Assembly (NCBI RefSeq): GCF_038405225.1
Contig: NZ_CP151657.1
Span: forward strand, 1,984,001 to 2,048,000
Direction: 5' to 3'
Source: Arthrobacter citreus
Lineage (GTDB): Bacteria; Actinomycetota; Actinomycetes; Actinomycetales; Micrococcaceae
DNA length: 64,000 bases
Below the pieces are notes generated by a model. The model saw only the letters and a list, made by a program, of their open reading frames with translations. It was not told the DNA's origin and searched no databases. This document shows, one piece after another, positions 24,083 through 32,134 of the stretch (its first letter is position 1; each line of letters opens with the position of its first letter). The position numbers and the translations under genes are program-made.

Positions 24083-25410
24083 GCGCCGACAGCGTCATAA
24101 TGCCCGCCTCCGGAGAATCGGCACCGGTGTTCGCCAATGAACGCCTCGCAGTGGGCGCCGTCGACGCACTTGAGATCACGGCGCGGCTGGAAGCCTCCGG
24201 CATCAGCGACCGCACGGTGCGCCGGCACCACGGGGCCATCGATGTCTTCGAATACGCACAGTCGCTGGTCCAGGTGCGCGATTCTGCGCAGGCTGCCCGG
24301 ATACCGGAGGGATGGCTTGGCCGGGACCCGCTGCTGGACGCGGTTCGCCGTGCAGCAGTCCTCATCCTCGGCGCGGTCCTGGGCGGCCTCACCGCAACCG
24401 TGATGGCAGCCAACACCCGTGAAGTCCTCGTTGCCGGGATCAGCGCCTGGGTGGCGGGACAGTCGATCTCCGGGATTGTCTGGGCGCACGCCGGCGCAGG
24501 CCAGCTGAACCGCGGCATCGCCCGAGGGACAGGCGCCGCCCTGCTCGTCATGCTGGGGCTGACCGGCCTGCTGGCGGTCCTGCTGCTAATGCCGCGCCAC
24601 GACGTCACCATGGCCGGCCTCATCATGGCCTGGTGCTGGTACTCCTGCGCGGTGTCGATGCTGGTCATCCTGGGCCGCTCACGGTATCTGCTCACCGTCC
24701 TCGGCAGCGCCGTCGCCGCAGTGCTCCTGGCGCTGGCGCTGGCCCATCAGGCCGCGCCGGCCATTGTCCTGGCTGTGGCCATCCTCGCCATAGCAGCAGT
24801 CACCTGGGCCTTGATCAAACATCTGCGCACCGTCAGCGAACCCCGCACCCTGGACCGGAATGACTGGCGGGCCGCCCTTCCCCCTGCGGCCCAGGCCGGG
24901 TTCCTGGCTGCTGCCTTGACCCTCGCGCTGACCCGGCTGCCGGCCTGGGAAGGAACGGCCCTGGTTGTGGCGACCGTCATCGCCGCCGCCGCCACGGACC
25001 CGGCCCTGGTCCTGATGCGCCAACGGCTGGTGTGGTCCTCCAACCGGACACCCCTGCTCCGGCACGCCGCCCGGCACGCACGTGCCCTCACCGTCGTGAT
25101 GTCCGCCGCCATCGTGGTCATCTCGGCATCGGTCTCCATCCTCGTTGTCATTTTTCTGGTCGAGGACAACAGGGCCGCCGTCACCGTGATTGTCGCCGCG
25201 GCCTTCAGCGCGCTGGCCACGACGGCCACCACACTGGCAGCCTTCGGACTGCCCCGGGGCGGAGTGGTTTTCGCTGGGGCGGCCTTCATGGCCGCAGCGG
25301 CCTGGGTGGCAGTCGGAAACATGGCCGGCATGCTCGTGGCCATGGTCTTCCTCATCGCCGGCATTGCAGTGCTGCTGGCGCGGGTTTCGGACCCCAGGGC
25401 CTACGCATGA
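24079..25410 (+). CDS. polytopic membrane protein of Pel-like locus
   Basis: This 443-aa protein begins with a soluble segment of about 90 residues (including DALEITARLEASGISDRTVRRHHGA... DVFEYAQSL) followed by roughly 11-12 hydrophobic helices to the C-terminus. GGAG lies 8 bases upstream of the ATG, which overlaps the previous stop. I recognise no enzyme motif. By size, helix number and position after a PelF-like gene it could play the part of PelG (export of the polymer) or of a PelE/PelD-type partner, but this is inference from context. The soluble N-terminus shows no GGDEF or PilZ-like c-di-GMP motif. Confidence 0.75.
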   Translation: MSADSVIMPASGESAPVFANERLAVGAVDALEITARLEASGISDRTVRRHHGAIDVFEYAQSLVQVRDSAQAARIPEGWLGRDPLLDAVRRAAVLILGAVLGGLTATVMAANTREVLVAGISAWVAGQSISGIVWAHAGAGQLNRGIARGTGAALLVMLGLTGLLAVLLLMPRHDVTMAGLIMAWCWYSCAVSMLVILGRSRYLLTVLGSAVAAVLLALALAHQAAPAIVLAVAILAIAAVTWALIKHLRTVSEPRTLDRNDWRAALPPAAQAGFLAAALTLALTRLPAWEGTALVVATVIAAAATDPALVLMRQRLVWSSNRTPLLRHAARHARALTVVMSAAIVVISASVSILVVIFLVEDNRAAVTVIVAAAFSALATTATTLAAFGLPRGGVVFAGAAFMAAAAWVAVGNMAGMLVAMVFLIAGIAVLLARVSDPRAYA

Positions 25411-26093
25411 CCGTGAGCCGGCTCGCGCTTCCCTGGTATGTGCATCCCGCCGCAGCTCCGCAGGATTGGGCCTGGCTCGCCACCCGGCACCGGGACGTCT
25501 CCTTCGCAGTGGTAAACGTCCACAATGGTCCGGGCAGCGAAGACGATGCGTATTATCCGCAGGCCATGGCCTGGCTTGCCGGCCTCCGGACGCTAGGCTA
25601 TGTCGCGGTGGACTACGGCAACCGGCCCGTTGCCGATGTGGCCCGCGAAATAGCCCTGTGGCAAAGGCTCTACCCGATCGGCGGAATCATGCTTGATGAG
25701 CTTCCCACCTCTGCACTGAGTCTTGGCCGGTGCGCCGAATACGCGGCGGTTGCCCGAGCTGCGGGCATCACGTTCCTGGCCGCCAACCCGGGAGTGTTCC
25801 CGTCTCCCGCCCATCTGGAGCTGTTCGACGTGACCGCCGTCTTCGAGGGAACCGCCCAGGATTACGCAGGTTTCGAACATCCCGGCTGGGCACGGGAGGT
25901 CCCACCGTCCCGGCTCTGGCATCTCGTGTACAACTGCGCGCCCGAAGGTACTGAGGAGGTCCGCCGCACGGCGGCCCGCCGCGGCGCCGGGCATGTTTTC
26001 GCCACTGACCGTTCCTTGCCCAATCCCTGGCTGGGACCCCCGACAGCGGTTTCGGACCGGCTCCTGGCCGGCCTTTCCCGGGACGGCACGTGA
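25407..26093 (+). CDS. spherulation-specific family 4-like protein
   Basis: This 228-aa protein resembles the spherulin-4 family (a TIM-barrel-like domain related to glycoside hydrolases). Features are LPWYVHPAAAPQDW at the N-terminus, VVNVHNGPG, the YYPQAMAWLAGLRTLGYVAVDYG segment, GGIMLDELPT with acidic residues at the expected catalytic strand, and a late ANPGVFPSP block. I see no clear signal peptide in the first 25 residues, so it may be cytoplasmic or exported by another route. It starts in the stop codon of the membrane protein gene and ends in the GTGA overlap with the next gene. It may act on the same polysaccharide as its neighbours; no activity is proven from sequence. Confidence 0.78.
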   Translation: MTVSRLALPWYVHPAAAPQDWAWLATRHRDVSFAVVNVHNGPGSEDDAYYPQAMAWLAGLRTLGYVAVDYGNRPVADVAREIALWQRLYPIGGIMLDELPTSALSLGRCAEYAAVARAAGITFLAANPGVFPSPAHLELFDVTAVFEGTAQDYAGFEHPGWAREVPPSRLWHLVYNCAPEGTEEVRRTAARRGAGHVFATDRSLPNPWLGPPTAVSDRLLAGLSRDGT

Positions 26094-26926
26094 AGGCTCG
26101 CTGGCCGGGTCTTGCCGCCGGGCTTCTCGCGCTGGCGCTTGTCTCCTGCGCCCAGGGTCCTCTCCCCACGGCTCATGGTTCCGTACCTGCCGGTCCCCCG
26201 GCACCGGCGGATGAGCAGCCCGGCACGCCCTACTGGCAGCCTGATCCGGGTGCCGGCTGGCAGTGGCAGCTCAGCGGCGTCCTGGACCTGACCGTTGATG
26301 CCGAGATTTTTGACGTTGACTACGAAACAGCCACGGGAACCGAAGTCGCCACCCTGCGCCAGCGGGGACGGCGCACCATCTGCTACCTGTCCGCCGGGTC
26401 CTGGGAGGATTTCCGCAGTGACGCCGGTGATTTCCCGTCGTCCGTCCGCGGCGATGTCATGGACGGCTGGCCGGACGAACGGTGGCTCGACATCCGGCGC
26501 ACTGACATTCTGCTGCCCCTCGTGGCGGAGCGCATGGACATCTGCGCCGCCAAGGGCTTTGACGCCGTGGAACCCGACAACCTTGACGGCTACCTCAACG
26601 ACACGGGGTTTCCCCTTTCCGCGCAGGACCAGCTCACCTACAACCGGGCAGTGGCTGAGCTGGCGCATGCCCGCGGCATGTCCGTTGCGCTCAAGAATGA
26701 TGTGGCCCAGATTCCGGAGCTGGTGAAGGACTTCGACTTCGCCGTCAACGAGGAATGCGTCCGCTACGACGAATGCGCCCTGTACAAGCCCTTTACGGAC
26801 GCCGGCAAAGCCGTGCTGCACGTCGAGTACGAGGGGGAACTGGACTTTTGCGCCGACTCCAGGCGGTGGGGTTTCTCCTCGCTGCTCAAGCCCCTGGATC
26901 TGGGGGCGGCCAGGACTTCCTGCTGA
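26090..26926 (+). CDS. GH114-like endo-alpha-1,4-polygalactosaminidase lipoprotein
   Basis: This 278-aa protein starts (GTG) with a lipoprotein signal: Lys/Arg, a hydrophobic stretch and a lipobox ending in VSC (Cys about 19), so it should be anchored outside the membrane. The rest matches the GH114 / TM1410 family: WQWQLSG, DAEIFDVDYE, ICYLSAGSWEDFR, KGFDAVEPDNLDGYL with acidic catalytic-strand residues, SVALKND and FAVNEECVRYDEC. This family hydrolyses alpha-1,4-linked galactosamine polymers, and the equivalent domain in PelA trims Pel polysaccharide. The overlap with the preceding gene makes it the last gene of the Pel-like operon. Confidence 0.88.
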   Translation: MKARWPGLAAGLLALALVSCAQGPLPTAHGSVPAGPPAPADEQPGTPYWQPDPGAGWQWQLSGVLDLTVDAEIFDVDYETATGTEVATLRQRGRRTICYLSAGSWEDFRSDAGDFPSSVRGDVMDGWPDERWLDIRRTDILLPLVAERMDICAAKGFDAVEPDNLDGYLNDTGFPLSAQDQLTYNRAVAELAHARGMSVALKNDVAQIPELVKDFDFAVNEECVRYDECALYKPFTDAGKAVLHVEYEGELDFCADSRRWGFSSLLKPLDLGAARTSC

Positions 26927-27003
26927 ACCGGAAAACAGGGTTGAATCCCGGAGCGGCCAACTGGTCCAGCCCCTCACTCCCCTCCGCGAAGCAACCGCCT
27001 GAA

Positions 27004-27759
27004 TTAGTCTGCGCCAAGCCGGTACACCGTTACGTGGCTGCGCGACTGGTCAGTGAACGGACTGCGGTCCCAGTCCGCCCACCTGGATTCCCGCACGAAC
27101 CCGGCCAACCGCGCCATCAGGTCCAGTTCAGCCGGCCACACGTAGCGGTGCGGTGTGCGGCCGATCCGCGCTGCCCCGCCGTCGGAAAGCTCCGGGCCAA
27201 ATCGCACGTGGTGCGAGATGACGTGCTGCTGCACCACGTCATAGGTGTCAATGAGAAGGTACCCGGGTTCGCTGATCTCCACCGTGGCACCGTGCCCGGG
27301 TGGAAGCGAGCGCAGTTGCGGGACCCAAAGCTCGACGACGAAGCGCCCGCCGGGTGCGAGGTGGCGGGCCGCATTCTGGAAACAGCGGACTTGATCATCC
27401 TGCGTCAACAGGTTGGCGATCGTGTTGAACGCCAGGAATGCCAAAGAAAAGCCGGTTCCCGCCAGAGCCTCGGCCATGTCGCCCTGCACCACGGGAATCC
27501 GGCCCTCCTCCACCTTCTCGCGCAGCCGGGCAATCATGGCGTGGGAGAGTTCGATCCCGCTGACGGCAACGCCGGCGTCGGCGAGAGGAATGGCGATCCT
27601 CCCCGTGCCAATGGCAAACTCCACGGCCGGACCACCGGCAGCCAGCTGGGTCAGCACCTCCACTGTTGGACCTATGACTCCGGGAGAAAACATCCCCTCC
27701 CCCGGGGTGTCGTAACTTTGGGCGGCTTCCCTGTCCCACAGCTCCCGCTGATTGCTCAT
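27004..27759 (-). CDS. class I SAM-dependent methyltransferase
   Basis: This 251-aa soluble methyltransferase has motif I VEFAIGTGRIAIPLADAG (about 46-63), an acidic loop VSGIELSHAMI, motif II-like IPVVQGDMAEAL and a later FLAFNTIANLLTQDDQ segment, as in the methyltransferase-25 group. The substrate is unknown. It is transcribed toward the GH114 gene and divergently from the cyclase-family gene, with about 220 bp between them. It may or may not belong to the adjacent catabolic set. Confidence 0.85.
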   Translation of the reverse strand: MSNQRELWDREAAQSYDTPGEGMFSPGVIGPTVEVLTQLAAGGPAVEFAIGTGRIAIPLADAGVAVSGIELSHAMIARLREKVEEGRIPVVQGDMAEALAGTGFSLAFLAFNTIANLLTQDDQVRCFQNAARHLAPGGRFVVELWVPQLRSLPPGHGATVEISEPGYLLIDTYDVVQQHVISHHVRFGPELSDGGAARIGRTPHRYVWPAELDLMARLAGFVRESRWADWDRSPFTDQSRSHVTVYRLGAD

Positions 27760-27868
27760 GGCCCACTATTACCTCATGCGGCCACGCTTGCGCAGCAGGC
27801 CCGCGGCGGGACGGCGCGGGCTTTGCGACGCGATCTAGAGCAAATGTTTCGATCGCAAATAAAACGAT

Positions 27869-27879
27869 ACGAATTTCGT
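27869..27879. promoter_or_regulatory. candidate operator between methyltransferase and cyclase genes
   Basis: The palindrome ACGAATTTCGT lies in an AT-rich patch (27,838-27,900) about 100 bp upstream of the cyclase-family start. Related CGAT-containing words occur just before it. It could bind a regulator of the catabolic operon; no specific family is implied. Confidence 0.3.
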
Positions 27880-27979
27880 CCGGTGTGGTTAGACTCATTT
27901 TCACCGGATAAGCCTCATGGATGACGCCGGCCCCGCCTCACCCGCATTTTGCGAAGGAAGCCAACCCGATAGGAGAGTT

Positions 27980-28756
27980 ATGTCCGTAGTAGAGAAACTG
28001 ACGATGGCACTTGGGGAAAAGTCGGTGGAAGTCCTGGACCTGACGACACCGCTGAGCAGGGACACCCCCATCCTCAATCTCCCGGAACCTTTCGCCAACA
28101 CCGTGGGACTGAGTCTCTCCGCAGTGAGCAGCTTCGACGACGCCGGACCCGCCTGGGCTTGGAATGACCTGACCATGGGAGAGCACGCCGGCACCCATCT
28201 GGATGCTCCGGTGCACTGGATCTCCGGCCGTGACGGCAAATCGGTGGACCAGATTGAACCGGCACGCCTCATTGGACCCGCCGTCGTCATCGACAAAACC
28301 GCTGACGTTGCCGCCAACCCGGATTTCCTCCTCGAGCCTGAGCACTTTGAGCAGTGGGAGGAAGAGAACGGCCCGCTCCCGGAGAACTGCTGGGTCATCT
28401 TCCGCACGGGCTGGTCGGCGCGGGGCGGTAATCCCGCCGACTTCGTTAACGCCGACGACGCCGGGCCCCACACGCCGGGGGTCTCACCGGCGGGTGCACG
28501 CTGGATTGCGGCGAACGGGCGCATCAGCGGTTTCGGGGTGGAAACCGTGGGCATTGACGCGGGTCAGGCAGCAGGCTTCGATCCCATGTTCCCCGTCCAC
28601 TCGTTCCTGCTGGGAGCGGACAAGTACGGGATTACGTCCCTCCGCCAGGTCGACAAGCTGCCGGTGACCGGGGCCACCCTGATTGTTGCGCCGCTGCCGA
28701 TTGTCGGCGGCACCGGAAGCCCGGCCCGGGTCTTCGCCCTCGTGGAGGCCCGATGA
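27980..28756 (+). CDS. cyclase-family metal-dependent hydrolase (KynB / isatin hydrolase-like)
   Basis: This 258-aa protein belongs to the cyclase/kynurenine formamidase superfamily. The metal-binding signature HAGTHLDAPVHW is at about residues 72-83, with a later FGVETVGIDAG and VHSFLLG. Members hydrolyse amide bonds, for example N-formylkynurenine or isatin. Chosen ATG has AGGAG upstream. The stop overlaps the next gene (ATGA), which encodes a ThDP enzyme. A cyclase coupled to an arylglyoxylate-type decarboxylase would suit hydrolysis of a cyclic alpha-keto amide to an alpha-keto acid, then decarboxylation. That substrate assignment is inference. Confidence 0.85.
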   Translation: MSVVEKLTMALGEKSVEVLDLTTPLSRDTPILNLPEPFANTVGLSLSAVSSFDDAGPAWAWNDLTMGEHAGTHLDAPVHWISGRDGKSVDQIEPARLIGPAVVIDKTADVAANPDFLLEPEHFEQWEEENGPLPENCWVIFRTGWSARGGNPADFVNADDAGPHTPGVSPAGARWIAANGRISGFGVETVGIDAGQAAGFDPMFPVHSFLLGADKYGITSLRQVDKLPVTGATLIVAPLPIVGGTGSPARVFALVEAR

Positions 28757-30429
28757 GCGAAACAATGCCCGTGTCCGCCCTCGTCGGGCAGACCCTGGCC
28801 GAACTCGGCGTCGGACATGTTTTTGGAGTAGTGGGCAGCGGGAACTTCGAGGTCGTCAATGCGCTGCGCGCCGCCGGGATACCGTTCACCGCCGCCCGCC
28901 ACGAAGGCGGTGCCGCAACCATGGCGGACGCCTACGCACGGATGTCCAACAAGGTTGGAGTGGTCAGCACGCACCAGGGCTGCGGGCTCACCAATGCCGT
29001 GACCGGAATTGGAGAGGCGGCCAAGAGCCGGACGCCGCTGATCGTTCTGACGGCCGACACCCAGGGCGCGGCGGTGCGCTCGAACTTCAAGATAGACCAG
29101 GATGCGCTGGCCCGCAGCGTCGGCGCCGTCGCGGAGCGGATCCACTCGGCTGAATCCGCTGTCGCTGACACCGTGCGGGCCTTCCGCACCGCCCTCAACG
29201 AACGCCGGACGGTTGTCCTGAGCCTGCCGCTGGACGTGCAGAAGACGCAGGCGCCGACCCCCGTCGAAAAAATCCAGCTGCAGGCGCCCGCCCGTCTGCG
29301 TCCGGATCCCGACGGCGTTCACCAGCTCGTCCGCCTGCTGCGGGACGCGAAGCGCCCGGTCTTTGTTGCCGGACGCGGCGGACGGGGAGCCCGGGAGGAG
29401 ATTCTCGCCCTAGCCGGGCACTGTGGGGCCCTCGTGGCCACCTCCGCTGTGGCTAACGGGCTGTTCAACGGCGAAACCTTCAATCTGGGCATCTCCGGTG
29501 GCTTCTCCTCTCCGGCGACAGCCGAACTCATCTCCGGCGCCGATCTCATCATTGGCTGGGGATGCACCCTGAATATGTGGACCATGCGGCACGGCAGGCT
29601 CATCTCTGCCGAGGCCAAAGTGGTCCAAAACGACGTCGAGGACGCATCCCTCGGGGCCAACCGGCCGGTTTCCCTGGGCGTGCTCGGCGATGCGGCGCTG
29701 ACAGCCGAAGACGCCCTGCAGCTGCTGCAGCAGGAGCAGCCGGCGCCCGCACAGAAGTACCGCACGCCGGAAAACGCGCAGCTCATCGAACAGACCTCCC
29801 GGTGGCGGGACGTGGAAACACCCGACCTCTCCACGTCCTCGCTGATCGATCCCCGGGTCCTGAGCCGCGAGCTCGATACCCTGCTTCCGGCCGAGCGCAT
29901 CGTGTCGGTGGACTCCGGAAACTTCATGGGTTACCCGAGTCAGTATCTGGCGGTGCCGGACGAGTTCGGTTTCTGCTTCACGCAGGCCTTTCAGGCCGTC
30001 GGCCTCGGGCTTTACACGGCTATTGGAGCGGCTCTGGCGCAGCCTGACCGGCTGCCGGTCCTGGGGGCCGGCGACGGCGGATTCCTGATGGGAATCAGTG
30101 AGCTGGAGACAGCTGTCCGTCTCCGCCTGCCCCTGGTCTGCATCGTGTACAACGACGCAGCCTACGGCGCCGAAGTACACCACTTTGGCCACGGCAGCGA
30201 GAACGTTGACCTTGGCAGTGTCACCTTTCCGGAGACGGATATTGCCGCCGTTGCCCGGGGGTTCGGTGCTGAAGCGGTCACGGTGCGCACGGTGGATGAC
30301 CTGGACGCCGTCAAGGCATGGATCGCAGCTTACGAGGATGGTCATCAGGACCATCCGCTGGTGATCGATGCGAAAATCGCGTCCGACGGCGGATCCTGGT
30401 GGCTCGCCGAGGCGTTCCAGGGACACTGA
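28753..30429 (+). CDS. thiamine diphosphate-dependent enzyme (acetolactate synthase / benzoylformate decarboxylase-like)
   Basis: This 558-aa protein has the three-domain architecture of ThDP decarboxylases and synthases. The N-terminal PYR domain includes GVGHVFGVVGSGNFEVVNAL and the activating Glu in AARHEGGAATMADAYAR (about 45-60). A central domain spans about 190-330. The C-terminal PP domain has the metal-binding GDGGFLMGISELETAVRLRLPLVCIVYND motif (about 437-465). It lacks a companion regulatory subunit, so biosynthetic acetolactate synthase is unlikely. Translational coupling to the cyclase-family gene suggests consecutive catabolic steps. Confidence 0.85.
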   Translation: MSETMPVSALVGQTLAELGVGHVFGVVGSGNFEVVNALRAAGIPFTAARHEGGAATMADAYARMSNKVGVVSTHQGCGLTNAVTGIGEAAKSRTPLIVLTADTQGAAVRSNFKIDQDALARSVGAVAERIHSAESAVADTVRAFRTALNERRTVVLSLPLDVQKTQAPTPVEKIQLQAPARLRPDPDGVHQLVRLLRDAKRPVFVAGRGGRGAREEILALAGHCGALVATSAVANGLFNGETFNLGISGGFSSPATAELISGADLIIGWGCTLNMWTMRHGRLISAEAKVVQNDVEDASLGANRPVSLGVLGDAALTAEDALQLLQQEQPAPAQKYRTPENAQLIEQTSRWRDVETPDLSTSSLIDPRVLSRELDTLLPAERIVSVDSGNFMGYPSQYLAVPDEFGFCFTQAFQAVGLGLYTAIGAALAQPDRLPVLGAGDGGFLMGISELETAVRLRLPLVCIVYNDAAYGAEVHHFGHGSENVDLGSVTFPETDIAAVARGFGAEAVTVRTVDDLDAVKAWIAAYEDGHQDHPLVIDAKIASDGGSWWLAEAFQGH

Positions 30430-30500
30430 CCTCCGTGAGGGCATGCTTTCCCGGCTAAGCAGCCGTCTACCCTTTGGACCCGGTGCGGATGAGTATTCTC

Positions 30501-30535
30501 GGCACCCGGCGGACGAGGCCTGTCCGCCGGGTGCC
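30501..30535. terminator. strong hairpin between ThDP and NTF2-like genes
   Basis: A perfect 14-bp inverted repeat GGCACCCGGCGGAC around a 7-base loop lies 70 bases after the ThDP gene stop and 30 bases before the next start. It lacks a T-run. It may end or attenuate transcription before the NTF2-like gene. Confidence 0.5.
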
Positions 30536-30565
30536 TGTCCAGCGCCGGGATCCACAGGAGTAGCC

Positions 30566-30952
30566 ATGTCCGACAATCTGCTGCCGTCAGCCCCGCCTGT
30601 GCCGCAGGAGTATTTCCGCGTCCTGACCGCCGGGCTGAAGGCCTTCGGCGACGTCCAGGCACTCCGCGGACTTCTCTCGGACCGGCTCGATTTCACCGGG
30701 TCCATAGCCGGCCACGTCCCTGACGCCAAGGAGGGATTTCTCCAGGGGGTCATCGGCCTCATCGGAACCGTACGCGGCATCGATATCATCCGGGACGTTC
30801 ATGACGATGCGGGTTCGGCCGTCCTGTACGAGGCCGAGATGCCCGGCGGGACGGTTCGCTTTGCGGAGTTCTTCACCTTTGGCGACGGCGTCATCAACAC
30901 GCTGAACGTGCACTACGACGGAGCGGACTACACGGCCAAGGGCGGCCGCTGA
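30566..30952 (+). CDS. NTF2-like / SnoaL-like protein
   Basis: This 128-aa small soluble protein has the pattern of the NTF2-like (SnoaL, ketosteroid isomerase-like) fold: an N-terminal helix EYFRVLTAGLKAFGDVQALRGLLSDRLDF, then alternating strands ending in GTVRFAEFFTFGDGVINTLNVHYDG. AGGAG lies 5 bases upstream of the ATG. Such proteins may be enzymes or ligand carriers. Its place after the ThDP gene and before the AraC gene suggests membership of the catabolic set, though a strong hairpin separates it from the ThDP gene. Confidence 0.75.
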   Translation: MSDNLLPSAPPVPQEYFRVLTAGLKAFGDVQALRGLLSDRLDFTGSIAGHVPDAKEGFLQGVIGLIGTVRGIDIIRDVHDDAGSAVLYEAEMPGGTVRFAEFFTFGDGVINTLNVHYDGADYTAKGGR

Positions 30953-31017
30953 CCGCCGCTGCGCGGCCATCCTCATGCACTCACCGTTCTGAGGGTGGGC
31001 TGTTCCCCGCCAACCTG

Positions 31018-32043
31018 TTACTGCTGCCCGGGATTCTTGGCTTCGGAACGCACCCTTTGGATCGTCGCAGACGGTGATTCCTGGTACTTCCGCGTGTAAT
31101 AGGCGGAAAATCTTCCAAGATGGGAAAACCCAGCGTCATGGGCCGCGGCCGCCACGGAGATCCTCGTGGAAGCCGGCGCCTCCAGCTGCCGCCGCGCCCG
31201 CGCCAGTCTCATGTCGCGGAGAACCTGCGCCGGGGTCTGTCCCAGATGGTGCCGGAAGGCCGCATGCAGCTGCCGCGTGCTGATGCCGACGGCGGCGGCC
31301 ACGACATCCAGGGAGACAGCTCCACTAAGATTCCGTTCAAAATACCGGCACGCCAGCTCAACGTAGGGCGGGATTCCATGTTCCGGCAGCGGTGCGAAGG
31401 ATGGCTCCAGGAAGGGCGCCAAGCCGGCCGCCATGGTGGCCAGCAGTACGTTTTCGATCCATCCCGGGCCCTGAGGCGCCGTGTCCCGGTCCAGCTCAGC
31501 GCACGCGTCAAGCCAGGTGTGCGTGACCATCGATGAGCGGACAAGCTGGAGCGGAACGCTGCTGGACAGGGATATGGGCCTTACCAGGAGCCGTTGCGAG
31601 AATGCAGACAGATGGCGTTCCAGAACAGCGGTGTCCACGGCCCCTATGACCGCGCCGCGGCCGGGGTCCGGGACCATCTTGGTCTGGTGGTGCGAGCTCA
31701 GGGCAAAGGGAGTGGTGGCAACCCATTTGTTGCCGCCTGACTGCACGAGCATGGGACCCCGTGGAATAACAAGCACCGCCCGCTGGCCCGAGGGAGGGCT
31801 CACGATCGTCACGCCGGTGCCGTAAGCCACGTAGACCATGCTTACGGCACCGACCCGGAGCCCGTTGACTGTTCCGTCGATGCTCCGTCCCTGGTGCGGG
31901 ACCAGCAGGTGCTGCTCAGCGGTCAGGCTGTTGACCGCTTCCCGTACAACGGCTGCCGATGTGCTGCGTGCCAGCGGGTGCGCAGCCAGGGGTTCCGGCC
32001 CCGCCCCGCTGCGCACGTCAGTGCCGACTGCTCCCATCCACAT
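31018..32043 (-). CDS. AraC-family transcriptional regulator
   Basis: This 341-aa regulator has an N-terminal AraC-binding-like ligand domain and a C-terminal pair of helix-turn-helix motifs. The first is SLDVVAAAVGISTRQLHAAFRHHLG (about 241-265); the second includes RISVAAAAHDAGFSHLGRFSAYYTRKYQESP. This arrangement is common among activators of aromatic-compound catabolism in Actinobacteria. It lies between the NTF2-like gene and the LLM monooxygenase gene, so either or both flanking gene sets are likely targets. Confidence 0.92.
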   Translation of the reverse strand: MWMGAVGTDVRSGAGPEPLAAHPLARSTSAAVVREAVNSLTAEQHLLVPHQGRSIDGTVNGLRVGAVSMVYVAYGTGVTIVSPPSGQRAVLVIPRGPMLVQSGGNKWVATTPFALSSHHQTKMVPDPGRGAVIGAVDTAVLERHLSAFSQRLLVRPISLSSSVPLQLVRSSMVTHTWLDACAELDRDTAPQGPGWIENVLLATMAAGLAPFLEPSFAPLPEHGIPPYVELACRYFERNLSGAVSLDVVAAAVGISTRQLHAAFRHHLGQTPAQVLRDMRLARARRQLEAPASTRISVAAAAHDAGFSHLGRFSAYYTRKYQESPSATIQRVRSEAKNPGQQ

Positions 32044-32134
32044 GCCCTCTCTTAGGCTTTAGACCTGAGTCTAGGCCAGCCAGGGAACTTGTGTATAGAT
32101 TATTCAACGGTCGAAATATTTCCTCTATAGACGG

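Noticed and set aside
24079-26926. c-di-GMP control of the Pel-like operon by a GGDEF/PilZ domain.
   Set aside because: No GGDEF, EAL, PilZ or RxxD-type receptor motif is visible in any of the four proteins.
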